64,000 bases of DNA from Limnoperna fortunei (Eukaryota; Mollusca; Bivalvia; Mytilida; Modiolidae), in assembly GCA_944474755.1 (NCBI GenBank), contig OX104119.1:868001-932000 (forward strand), in the 5' to 3' direction. Shown here one piece after another: positions 35,844 through 44,714 of the stretch. Under the pieces are notes generated by a model. The model was not told where the DNA came from, did no database searches, and worked only from the letters and a program-made list of their open reading frames with translations. The translations under genes and the position numbers were made by a program. Each line of letters starts with the position of its first letter. Within the stretch, counting starts at the first letter, position 1.

Positions 35844-36550
35844 ATGACACCTTACTCCCACTAAAACACTATGTCGTCATTAATAATGTAAATAAATACT
35901 CACCGTATTTAAAATGTAGACAATTATTTCCTATTAATATTGCAATATTTCTCATTTTAACCACGGATGGACATGTATAAATGCATCGTTGACAAGACAG
36001 ATCATACCCATTCCAAAGACAATATTGTGCACGCCATTTTCCTATATGTTCACCGGAAGTACCCCAAACTAAAATTTTGATGTCGGAACGTAGTACGAAA
36101 TGTAAAGTCGAAAACATATATCTGTTGGGATTTCTAAATTTTAGAAAAACAACGCATTTTTGGGGGAAATAAAAATGCAGGGTTTGAAAAAGATTAGTAA
36201 AATGCACATTTTAGAAAGATATAGCTCGATTTTTCGTTAAATTTGACATTTAAAAGTGAAGGACACCTTACACACAATTCTATACTACTTCAAATATTTT
36301 AGATATACGAAATTATGACTTGCAAAATTTCAAATTGTCATAACTTTTTAAATATATAACATTTTACAGATTTAAAATATGCTACAGATTCGTTTAATCA
36401 TACTCTTTCATCGCGTATCTTCAATTTCTTCCAAAATCGTCGCATTAATTTTATATTCCTAATCAAAGTTAAGGTGCACCATCGAAAATGACACCTTACT
36501 ACAAATGACACCTTACTCCCATCTATAACTGTATGAAGGACACCTTACTA
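35844..36550. repeat. Cluster of GACACCTTAC direct repeats
   Basis: The decamer GACACCTTAC occurs at about 35846, 36262, 36490, 36507 and 36539. The longer form AATGACACCTTACTCCCA is shared by the sites near 35844 and 36505, which bracket about 660 bp. The block between includes a minus-strand frame (35869-36207, 112 codons) with no recognised domain. It may be a decayed element with direct ends or a sparse tandem repeat. Confidence 0.5.
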
Positions 36551-36595
36551 CCAATCCAGAAGTATATATATACGTCTAGAAGATTATGCAACGAT

Positions 36596-36888
36596 ACATA
36601 TGACGGTGGGGGCCTCGGTGGCCGAGTGGTCAAGGTAGTTCGTCTACTATTGATCACGTGGTCTGTCAACACTGAGATTTCGGGTTCGATTCTCACTGCA
36701 GGCAGGGTGTACTCGACTCCAATCTTAATTGACAAGGATTGCCAGTTTTCCTACCGCAGGTCGGGGGTTCTCTCCAGGTACTCCGGCTTCCTCCCCCAAT
36801 AAAAACTGGACGCCATGAAATAGCTGAAAAATTGCTGAAAGTGGCGTTAAAACACCATTCAAACAAACAAAAAAAACATATGACGGTG
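36596..36888 (+). mobile_element. Intact tRNA-headed SINE with 13-bp target-site duplication
   Basis: The SINE body spans 36609-36875. It is flanked by perfect copies of ACATATGACGGTG at 36596-36608 and 36876-36888. The head has an RNA polymerase III A-box-like TGGCCGAGTGG (36619-36629) and B-box-like GGTTCGATTC (36683-36692), as in a tRNA of the long-variable-arm type. The body follows with TTGACAAGGATTGCCAGTTT, TCCAGGTACTCCGGCTTCC, AATAAAAACTGGACGCCATG and GCTGAAAGTGGCGTTAAAA, then an A-rich AAACAAACAAA tail. It encodes no protein. Mobility would depend on a LINE. It is the reference copy for the family in this window. Confidence 0.92.
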
Positions 36889-36981
36889 TTTCTTGTCATA
36901 AATTTAGACACAGACTGACCAACGAATGGCCTTAGTCAATGAGTGTCAATATAAATAAAGAACGTGAACAATCACAACATA

Positions 36982-37429
36982 TTCATCTTAAACTTTCTCA
37001 TTTTAAATGAACCCAAAACTTTTTTAATAGTTGCTTCTCAGTCCGCTAACCGGGGACGTGCCGTGCTGTTACTTGGCTTTGCTCAAATATTCCAACAAGA
37101 TGTGATCAAAATTATCAAGGTGCCTGTATTGTGTATTTACACGATCCCAGTGGACGTATATTAATCCATCTCCCAATGAAAAAAATATTATTCCATCTCC
37201 CAATGAAGAATATCTTAAACATTTATAGTTAAACGCCACTGATGAGTCTTATGTAGACGAAACGCGCGTCTGGCGTAATGAATTTGTCACCTTGATAATT
37301 TTGATTACATCTTGTTGGAATATTTGAGCAAAGCCAAGTAACAGCACGGCACGTCTCCCGGTTAGCGGACTGAGAAGCAACTATTAAAAAAGTTTTGGGT
37401 TCATTTAAAATGAGAAAGTTTAAGATGAA
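36982..37429. mobile_element. Inverted-repeat retroelement remnant with hammerhead ribozyme
   Basis: A left arm at 36982-37122 and a right arm at 37288-37429 are inverse copies of about 141 bp with few mismatches; both carry the CCGCTAACCGGG...CGTGCCGTGCTGTTAC block. The 165-bp spacer contains a 36-bp tandem doublet (CCATCTCCCAATGAA twice, 37168-37210) and then a complete hammerhead motif that ends only 11 bases before the right arm. Hammerhead ribozymes are known from the LTR-like ends of Penelope-like elements and from retrozymes, and inverted partial copies are typical of Penelope-like insertions, so that origin is inferred. No reverse transcriptase is visible. Frames reading through the arms on both strands are not supported as genes. 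Confidence 0.7.
37233..37276 (+). ncRNA. Hammerhead ribozyme, type I
   Basis: All core elements are present in order. Stem I strand ACGCCA (37233-37238) pairs perfectly with TGGCGT (37271-37276). CTGATGA (37239-37245) is the first conserved core. Stem II GTCT/AGAC (37246-37249 with 37255-37258) closes a TATGT loop. GAA (37259-37261) is the second core. Stem III is ACG/CGT (37262-37264 with 37267-37269) with only two bases between. The cleavage site is after C37270. Such a tiny stem III is typical of metazoan retroelement hammerheads, which often work best as dimers, so cleavage by the lone copy may be weak. Its role in those elements is processing of the transcript ends. Confidence 0.88.
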
Positions 37430-37496
37430 CCCGTGGCTGTATTTTGTTACGTTATTTCCAAAGACCGGTATAGAAAAGCCATACACGACAATTCAT

Positions 37497-37805
37497 CGCG
37501 ATACTTCTTAAAAAGCATCGAGATGCTTTTACAAGTAATGCGACGCTTTTAAAAAGTATCGCGATGCTTTTTTTTATTTGATGACGGATGCTTTTTCATC
37601 GCGATGCTTTTCAAAAGCAACGCGATGCTTTTAAAAAATATAGAAAAAAGCAAGCCGATGGAAACCGATACTTTTAACACAATGCATAAAGTTTTTCCAT
37701 CGCGATGCTTTTAACAAGTATCACGATGCCTTTTATAAGTATCGCGATGCTTTCGACAATTATTGCGATGTTTTTAATACATTTTGTAAGTATCGCAATA
37801 GAAAA
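37497..37805. repeat. TATCGCGATGCTTTT minisatellite
   Basis: About a dozen degenerate units of roughly 20-28 bp are built around (T/C)ATCGCGATGCTTTT followed by an A-rich spacer such as AAAAAGTA or ACAAGTA. TCGCGA is palindromic, so the array is dotted with short self-complementary sites. It begins about 70 bases after the hammerhead-bearing remnant and ends near GTAAGTATCGCAATAG. Confidence 0.8.
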
Positions 37806-38614
37806 ATGCAAATCGATAGAGACATGAACGGTCACTGATATCTATGTTTCTATGCAACCTTGAACTGGATATGCAAATAAAATAAATGCACTAATAAAGA
37901 AAAAAACATATTATAAGTCATTGTAATCAATGTAATCGTGGTAACACCAATTGAAATGTCAAAATTCTACTTTTATTTCTAACCTTCTGTTACCAAAGCT
38001 TTACTAACATAACTTTGAATCTGGACAATCTATAAGAATAAATTTATTAAAATTAATAAAAAGAGTGAAGGTAAATATTTTATCATTGTAATCTCTATTG
38101 TAACATAGAGAATTAAATGTTATTTGGCTAAATAGCGATGTAAACATGTAATTGGTTGTATAAATTATTTTTTTAAACAAAAGTGCCTGAAATACTACAA
38201 AGGAAAAGAAATGTTATTCATGTATAATAGTTACAATAGTCAATACCAACATCTTGTAACACATTATAACTACGTAATTGCTACTCCAGTACTTAAAAAC
38301 GTAATGAACCGTATTGAAAAATATCAATTACAAAAATGTCAAAAATGGGTGACCCCGGAAACCATTGGATTGTTATCGCAAGTATTATTATGTACGGGTT
38401 TACAAATGCAATAATTAAAATGTTGCTTTTTAATTGCTTTCTATGTAAATCAATATAGTTCTGGGGTCAGTATAAACAAAAACTGATGACTATCTATTTA
38501 CTAAACTCTATGAAGAAAAGTAACAATTTGTTGATGCGTTTCAATTTTTTTCAGAATATGTTTAACAAGACACAAGAATATGTACTACAATTCATTTATT
38601 CCTTCTATTCGGTT
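37806..38614. other. AT-rich intergenic DNA
   Basis: No gene is supported. A 67-codon plus frame at 38211-38414 has no recognised domain. An octamer-like ATGCAAAT lies at about 37870. Positions 38602-38614 (CTTCTATTCGGTT) are the left target-site copy of the following SINE. Confidence 0.4.
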
Positions 38615-38810
38615 ACATCTGTTTCGATTCTCACTGCGGCAGTGTGAACTCGTCTCCAATATTAATTGACCAGGATTGCCAGTTTTCCCACTGAAGGTTG
38701 GGGTTTTCTCTCAGTACTCCGTCTTCCTCTCCAAATAAAAACTGGACGCCATGATATAGCAGAAAAAATACTAAATGGGGCGAGAAATATCATTTAAACA
38801 AACAAACAAA
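38615..38810 (+). mobile_element. 5'-truncated SINE with target-site duplication
   Basis: It begins inside the tRNA-derived head (GTTTCGATTCTCACTGCGGC), continues through the normal body and ends in AAACAAACAAACAAA. It is flanked by CTTCTATTCGGTT (38602-38614) and CATTCTATTCAGTT (38811-38824), near-identical duplications. Truncation at the 5' end together with a target duplication indicates that the copy arrived truncated by target-primed reverse transcription rather than being cut down later. Confidence 0.8.
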
Positions 38811-39087
38811 CATTCTATTCAGTTTTGTTAACATTAACGAAAACTTTAAAATCACACAAAACTAGACTTATAAGGAAAGATATTTAAGAGACTCTTCTCC
38901 TCCAAACAAAAGAAAACTTTGCGTAATCGAGACATAACAACTTTGTCTGGATATAATCGTTTAACTGAATTTGTTAAATGTATGCTAGTTTCTTAACCCT
39001 GCTACGATATGAAAAACCAGACATACCATTCCATAAAATCATGGAAGAATGCAGTAGCTAAACTTTATAATTTTCAGCGTAGAACTA

Positions 39088-39472
39088 TCACCAGATTATT
39101 GGATCGACTCATATCTGACCTCAGGTTCGGCCGACCTATGAATCCATCATCACAACAATTGTGTGTTACAACCTGATACTTTACATGTGAATTCTGGTAA
39201 AAAAAGAAATAACATAAATTTCAAAGACTGTCGACGATTATTAGCACAACAGTCACAAACCGTCAGCAGTACTGTGACGCAGGATCAAATGGTGCAACAT
39301 AGCAAGTGACTGAGACCTTAGAAACAAGAGAAGTGTTTTCTTCATCAATAGATCGAGATTTCAGCTGCAGTGGAAAGATGATCGTAATCATGTCTACAGA
39401 CACCGGAAAAGAGTATACAAGATTGAGGTAGAAAAATTTTGGCGGAGGAAGTGTGATTTAAGTGGGGGGGGG
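39088..39472 (+). pseudogene. Decayed Tc1/mariner-type transposase
   Basis: Around 39332-39470 the frame gives SRFQLQWKDDRNHVYRHRKR. This matches the Tc1-family stretch that follows the second catalytic aspartate (family pattern F-x-D-E-S-R-F, then W-x-D-D-x-x-x-x-V-Y-R). Here the DES is replaced by NRS. A shifted frame then reads NFGGGSV, the family FGGGSVMVWGG motif, which runs into a G homopolymer where the copy ends. Upstream, DRLISDLRFGRP at about 39100-39140 fits the RPRSGRP region after the helix-turn-helix. Frameshifts, stops, loss of the catalytic residue and a missing C-terminus make it non-functional. Confidence 0.7.
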
Positions 39473-39989
39473 GGGGGGTATATCAAAAACCAGTTAGACT
39501 AAACTTGTTACCATTTGGGTCATTCTTACCTGTGCTTAAATTAAGGTTTTTAAACCACCTAAAATTTATCTTGTTAAAGTTGTTTTGTCAAATAACTCTT
39601 ATTAGATGTTAAAGGTATAAGGAATATATTATTTATCAGTTATTCAATAACAATTGTAAAAAAGAGAGAGAAACTAGCCTAGTAGTTTAGTTTTACAATT
39701 CGATCAATAGATGGTGTTCTATAACTTAATAATTATAGGATTATTTGAGTTAGTTATGATGTGTCAGATTTTCAGAAATTTCGATCATTACGACGAGTTA
39801 GATTTGTTAAAACATAGACGTGCATCACACAAAGCATTTTAACTACAAAGATCAGTAAACTGTAGGTTCACATTTTTTCACTTCGCTTCCAAATGGACGA
39901 TAATAATAAAAATGCACAAATCCAGTTGATCTGTTTTCACTAGAAATTTAGCAGATTGTGAATAAATTCAAAAATGCAACAATGAACGC
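39473..39989. other. AT-rich intergenic DNA
   Basis: It starts in a G run of about 17 at 39461-39478 where the transposase remnant stops. No other structure or gene is seen. Confidence 0.5.
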
Positions 39990-40327
39990 TTATCGGAAAA
40001 ATTTGTCTACTTCAATCATAGATCTATTGTTCAATAATGAATCAAGAATAAAGTGGTCATTAACAGTGCTAATTTTACACAGAGTTCCTTCAAGTGCCTC
40101 AATGTCCTCTTTCATATCGGTAGACAGTATTGAAGATAAAAGGATTGAAAACCTTCGTAGTTCAATACCAAGCATCTTGAACTTCGACCATATTCACAGA
40201 CGAACACGTATTCATCATCATCGTTGAAATACATCTCCGCGCCTTTATGATGCATCCATAAATGGTTTAATGCCGTTTCTACTAAAAAATTTTCGGTTTG
40301 TATCACATTCGCACTAAATCGTATTCT
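39990..40327 (-). pseudogene. Candidate coding segment broken by a frameshift
   Basis: On the minus strand a frame open from an acceptor-like AATTGGTGGTAG gives FSANVIQTENFLVETALNHL and later GAEMYFNDDDEYVFVCEYG. A second frame, open from about 40193 to a TAA at 39990, gives MLGIELRRFSILLSSILSTD, then KEDIEALEGTLCKIS and ends IEVDKFFR. Both halves look protein-like and would join if one base change near 40180-40193 restored phase; they overlap there, leaving no room for an intron. It could be a sequencing indel, a pseudogene or coincidence. The family is not recognised. Confidence 0.3.
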
Positions 40328-40741
40328 CTACCACCAATTACACTATATTATCTTAATGCGGTCAATGTTCCAATGACCGGGCGTTGCTCTCCGCATGAAA
40401 GTATAATGTTATTGGTTAAAACATAACAGTATTTTACCCACCTATTACAGGAAAAAACACAAATCCTACAAAACGTTAAAAGCAGTGTACGACCCAGTCC
40501 ATAGAGTACCATCAAAAGTAATGTTTGTGGTGTAGACGCACACTAGCTGGCGATATATTGATGTATGGACGCCACATCATTTTGTTCCGCTAATGAAAAG
40601 AAGATTGTCAAGATACACAATTTAAAGCAGCAACTCATATTCCACCAATTAAGATGTTTAGTGCGTCTATAAAAACTTAAGTATAAGAAATTACTGTTGA
40701 TGAAAACCGATCTTTAATAAAATTTTTCACTTCCACACCTT

Positions 40742-40942
40742 TTAACTATTGTTGCCGCGTATAAGATCTAGCAGTTTTTTTCCGTAACTTGGTCTGACAT
40801 TAAGAACTGCACTGCGACATAACTTTCTGATTGTTTTGACTGTGTTAATAAATATTGCAATACTTATATTATGTGATGATAACGATTCGAAATGATATTT
40901 TCTTACAAATGAATAACGACGTAAGTGGCGGCAGTACGGCAT
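40742..40942 (-). CDS. Candidate 66-codon ORF with TATA box upstream
   Basis: An ATG at 40942 opens a frame to a TAA at 40742. The start (MPYCRHLRRYSFVRKYHFES) and end (IRKLCRSAVLNVRPSYGKKL, LDLIRGNNS) are basic. The L-C-R-x-A-V spacing slightly recalls the core of a SOCS box (L-C-R), but the LPLP part is missing, so this is only a hint. A TATATAAA lies about 60 bases upstream on the same strand. No Kozak-type context or poly(A) signal is convincing. Confidence 0.25.
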   Translation of the reverse strand: MPYCRHLRRYSFVRKYHFESLSSHNISIAIFINTVKTIRKLCRSAVLNVRPSYGKKLLDLIRGNNS

Positions 40943-41001
40943 GTATGTAAATTGTGATTGTTATTTTTAATGACAACAATTGGATCGTCTACATGTCTTT
41001 G

Positions 41002-41009
41002 TTTATATA
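41002..41009 (-). promoter_or_regulatory. TATA-box-like TATATAAA
   Basis: On the minus strand TATATAAA precedes the ATG at 40942 by about 60 bases, leaving room for a start site about 30 bases downstream of the box. In AT-rich DNA such boxes are frequent, so it counts only together with the ORF. Confidence 0.25.
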
Positions 41010-41078
41010 GGAACAATAACACAGCTGCAACTTCATTCGTTAGTTTAAATGTCTTAACTTCATTTCCATAGTTACATT

Positions 41079-41352
41079 GTTTGTTTGTTTGTTTGTTTGT
41101 TTGATGGTGTTTAACGCCTCTTTCAGCAATTTTTCAGCTATATCATGGCGTCCAGTTTTTATAGGGAGAGGAAGCCGGAGTACCCGGAGAAAACCCCCGA
41201 CCTGCGGTAGGAAAACTGGCAATCCTTGTCAATTAAGATTGGAGTCGAGTACACCCTGCCTGTAGTGAGAATCGAACCCGCAATCTCAGTGTTGACAGAC
41301 CACGTGATCAATAGTAGACGAACTACCTTGACCACTCGGCCACCGAGGCCTC
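41079..41352 (-). mobile_element. Full-length tRNA-headed SINE with target-site duplication
   Basis: In plus orientation it begins with a (GTTT)n tail, then TTTCAGCAATTTTTCAGC, ATATCATGGCGTCCAGTTTT, GGAAGCCGGAGTACCCGGAG, GGAAAACTGGCAATCCTTG, GAGAATCGAACCCGCAATCT (inverse of the B box) and GACCACTCGGCCACCGAGGC (inverse of the A box). Flanks TCCATAGTTACATT (41065-41078) and TCCATAGTTATATT (41353-41366) are a 14-bp duplication with one change. A 62-codon frame inside is a SINE translation. The body is very close to the copy at 36609. Confidence 0.9.
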
Positions 41353-41479
41353 TCCATAGTTATATTATTTTGTTTTAAAATCAGTGTCATAAATAACCAT
41401 TGCTTTGTTCCGTCGGTACCACTTTCCCTCTTTCTTACTTATTTGACTACCCTTGTGTCTCAATAAGTACTCGATTTTT

Positions 41480-41605
41480 ACCGACTGATACGCCGTGTAC
41501 CGCGGGTGGAGCAGGAGTTGATTACCCTCCCGGAGAACCTGGACTCATCCCCCAGTTGTTAGTGGGTTTCGTGTTTAGCAATGGCTTTGTCTGTCCCCAA
41601 TTATT
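41480..41605 (+). repeat. Fragment of a dispersed mollusc repeat
   Basis: ACCGCGGGTGGAGCAGGAGT, TACCCTCCCGGAGAACCTGG and CCAGTTGTTAGTGGGTTTCG form a GC-richer block that I recall, in similar form (GGAGCACCTGAGATCACCCC), from repeated DNA of molluscs. The 78-codon frame at 41400-41636, rich in Pro and Gly, is a translation of this block and is not called as a gene. Confidence 0.4.
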
Positions 41606-41639
41606 ATCTATTGAATATAAAGTATGGTATGCATGAATT

Positions 41640-42821
41640 ATCTCAATTCTGATTATGACAAATAGTAACATGTACATGGAAGCGGATATGTTCTGGTTGA
41701 TGGCTATTCCATGTACCTCCCGCGTATTATATTGTAGAATTATGAAGTGAATACATGTATTTAAAGGCAGTACGTTAAGTCAATAACGATAATTATTGAC
41801 AACAAATAATAAAAGTGATTTTTTTAAGTTAGCTGTTTAGTGCATTTACTGAAACTATCACTTACGCATGTGCGAACTAAATTTATTGGAATATTAACAC
41901 AACTTTGTTAACATAGCAAAGCGGGACGTCATATTAGAATATATATATTTTATTTCTTGGTTTTCTACTGAATTGTGTTTAAAGGTCTTATACAGTCCAT
42001 TAATTGTCACTTAATTTATATATTTAAAATAGTAGCAAACTTGTTCTCTTGTTTAAGTCAGTTATTTTGCTATTCTTTTTATTGACTGTTTACATTTGTA
42101 TACATATTAAGGGTAGGCTCACTGTAAATTGGAGGAGGCCTTCTACTCAGTAGTAGGACATACTTTAGCCGATATCCATCGTAGAGTCCATAGATAAACT
42201 AACGGAAACAAACGTCCGAGTGGTGGTGGTGTGTGTGTGTGTGGGGGGGGGTGTATTCAGTTACAAATCTGATATGATTTGATATTTTATTCCTGAAAAA
42301 CATGAATCAGAGGTCATGATTAATTCGCTGTAACATTAACAACACGTCAACGATAGACAACTCAAATTCTACTGTACGCTAAAATTCACAACATTTACCA
42401 GTGATTCATAAAATTTATTGCTTATTAATTTATAAGTATGATACAAGATAAATTATCTGGTGAATTATAAACCATTACCAAATGTAGACATATTTTGTAA
42501 CAAAATATGGTATTTGAGATCTGTGCGTTTAATAACATTCATAGTGCTAAGAAAACAATATGACTAATAATAACAATTAATACATAAAACAAACATATAT
42601 ACAAACAAAAGAATCAACACATATTATTTGATCTGTCATATTATTATATTGTATTGCTCTTGATAGATAAATAAATGTATTTGTCAGATTTAATATTAAT
42701 TTATATCCCTGTATAACTGTAATTTAATTCTTTTACTTACCTTTATGAAATCGTATATGACCAAGGTTTTGTTCTGTTAACCATTACAAATGGGACTACA
42801 TGTACTATATACAATATTTGA
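41640..42821. other. AT-rich intergenic DNA
   Basis: It contains a GTGGTGGTGTGTGTGTGTG purine-rich low-complexity run into a G tract at 42220-42251. No gene is seen. Confidence 0.5.
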
Positions 42822-43196
42822 ATGTTCAAGTCAATACTGAGAGCAATTGAATTGTATTCAGGCCGAGGTTTTGTCTCTGCATACTATAAAGAGGAATACA
42901 GGAAACACAATGGCTGGGATCTTCGTTTTGACGGTTACAACGAGGATTGGCAGAACCATCAAATAATTGATACTATAATCCGGTATCTGGTCTGGGCCAT
43001 TGTAGTTTTCGGCGACCCTACTATAATATGTGCCTATTCAGATTGCTGGCACCATTTTGCATCTGACATATTATCTGACGTATTATATATTTCCTTCCTA
43101 TTTCCTTCTTTGCAATATTCAGGACAGGCTTTCACGTCAGAGTTTAGCCTTTTCTTAAATATTTTAATATATGTTGAGTCTTATACAACCCGTTGA
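42822..43196 (+). CDS. Candidate 124-codon ORF or exon, unknown membrane-type protein
   Basis: An ATG at 42822 opens a frame to a TGA at 43196. The stretch from about residue 16 is protein-like: FVSAYYKEEYRKHNGWDLRF, DGYNEDWQNHQIID, followed by a hydrophobic segment IIRYLVWAIVVFG that could cross a membrane. From residue 70 on it is rich in Ser, Phe, Leu and Ile. A TTGTATTCAG acceptor-like site ends at 42861, so the true exon may start at 42862. Roughly one frame of this length is expected by chance in a window this AT-rich, so length alone is weak evidence; the Trp, Asp, Gly and Tyr-rich portion is the better argument. The family is not recognised. Confidence 0.35.
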   Translation: MFKSILRAIELYSGRGFVSAYYKEEYRKHNGWDLRFDGYNEDWQNHQIIDTIIRYLVWAIVVFGDPTIICAYSDCWHHFASDILSDVLYISFLFPSLQYSGQAFTSEFSLFLNILIYVESYTTR

Positions 43197-44679
43197 AGTT
43201 ACAATCATCTGGTCTGCCAACGACAGTTCAAAATGGATATTTTTATTTCTATTCACGACATTTAGCTTGAAAGTGTATGATTTAATAAAACAATTATTGC
43301 CTACAAGTAAGGTGAACATCATTATTGTTACACCTTGTAATGCTGTTGTTATCTTCTGATGTTGTAAACTCTGCATCAAAAATCGGATGCTTACTGCATT
43401 TTAGGTGACACGATAGATATCGCGTAGCGCGTTGGAAAGGGGGATGGGACCACAATGTTTTCTTAATGTCATGTGACCGTTTCTAGACCAATCAAATTGC
43501 TCTATTTTAACTACAATTTAATAATGTTGTTTAATCGCCAGCAAGTTGTAATAAACGTTCATATTTGTATGATATAAAAAATAAAGCTACACATTAAAGA
43601 GGCATGGTATGCTGTTACATTCCATTTAATGTTTACTAAATTAAAGACACTGTTAAGGTGTAGAATTATTCCTATACCTAATTCTTCCATTTTTATACAA
43701 TACACGCTTATAAATATGGTACTATGCAAACGTGTATTTTGAAAAAAATCATGCGCACTAAATTGATCATTGCAAGTATCAAAAGTATCCATATCATATT
43801 CTGTTCACGATACTGAAAAAAATAGGAAAGACCACTTGAATGGGACATTGCTCTCTTACTCGTCATAATTAAGCTTCACTACCCGGATCTAATGACAGTG
43901 CTGGACACGAACGTCTCGTTGTGGTTTTATACCTGGAGCTAGGCACAAATATATGCAATGACTGTAGTATACTGGCCGGAATGACACTTAAAGTATATTT
44001 ACTGCAAGGCGTCGATACAAAACAATATAATTCACAATATTAATTTAACAATGAGAGTTTGCCACAGTAAATTATATGTAAAATGTTAGTAGCGGTAGTT
44101 TTAGGGTTTACGAAAAGCCAGAATAGGATTAGAAATACTTGTATTATACTTACACAGTAGTGTGCACTATGCATGTATCGTTTACATCAAATGGGACTAC
44201 TTATTCAGAACTGCAAGTACAATGAAAGTTTACCACAGTAAATTATCGGAAGTATAATTTCAGAAGCGTTAGTATCAGGGTTTAAGAAAAGCCAGAATAG
44301 GACTGGAAACTTATACAGACCCTGTAACTACAAAACAAATTTCAACACAGTCATGTAAGGTTTAGTGTAATATCTTTTTATTTGTTGACAAATTGTAGTA
44401 AAATTTCGAACCTGACAACCTTTGTTCAGTGTCTAACCTTATAGCTTTCTATGATTTTTAAAAATTAACATAAAATCGACAATTACAATCTTTGTTTCAT
44501 TCAAACGAAGTTTGCAAATTTTTACAAGTTGATTGCCCTATTTCAGGTCGCCAGCAGACTCACAAAGTTAGACATCGCATCTCAGTCTATAATTACACGA
44601 GTGAACAAGATTGAACGGGTTCGAAGTTAAAAAAAAGAAATAAAAATAATAACTAGTAAGCGTACAGAAATGAATTGGT
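43197..44679. other. AT-rich DNA with one long direct duplication
   Basis: ACAATGAGAGTTTGCCACAG at 44048 and ACAATGAAAGTTTACCACAG at 44219 start two copies of a segment about 90 bp long. Both continue through AGTAAATTAT, a TTAGTA word, AGGGTTTA(C/A)GAAAAGCCAG and AATAGGA(T/C)T(A/G)GAAA, period about 171. Short frames at 43171-43379 and 43559-43792 are not supported. The rest is featureless. Confidence 0.5.

Positions 44680-44713
<34 letters not shown>
44680..44713. repeat. (ATCA)n microsatellite
   Basis: About eight uninterrupted copies of a tetranucleotide (ATCA/TCAA) are present. Confidence 0.95.

Positions 44714-44714
<1 letters not shown>

Larger units (their letters stand above)
32023..36595. 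other. Long AT-rich intergenic stretch
   Basis: Most of it has no recognisable structure. Two short direct repeats of AGCTCAAAAT(C/T)CAAGGGTGG lie near 35147 and 35367. A poly(C) tract lies near 35642-35660. A weak candidate exon (34518-34718) and a GACACCTTAC cluster (35844-36550) are listed separately. Confidence 0.45.

Noticed and set aside
36609..36692. A genuine tRNA gene
   Set aside because: The A and B boxes belong to a SINE head. The sequence lacks a closed acceptor stem, and the same head occurs in several SINE copies followed by the SINE body and a CAAA tail.
36964..37486. Two opposite open frames with the same peptide start
   Set aside because: They share sequence only because they lie on the two inverse arms of the ribozyme-bearing element. 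No protein family is recognised.
41400..41636. Pro/Gly-rich 78-codon ORF as a gene
   Set aside because: It coincides with a GC-richer dispersed repeat fragment and reads as a translation of that repeat.
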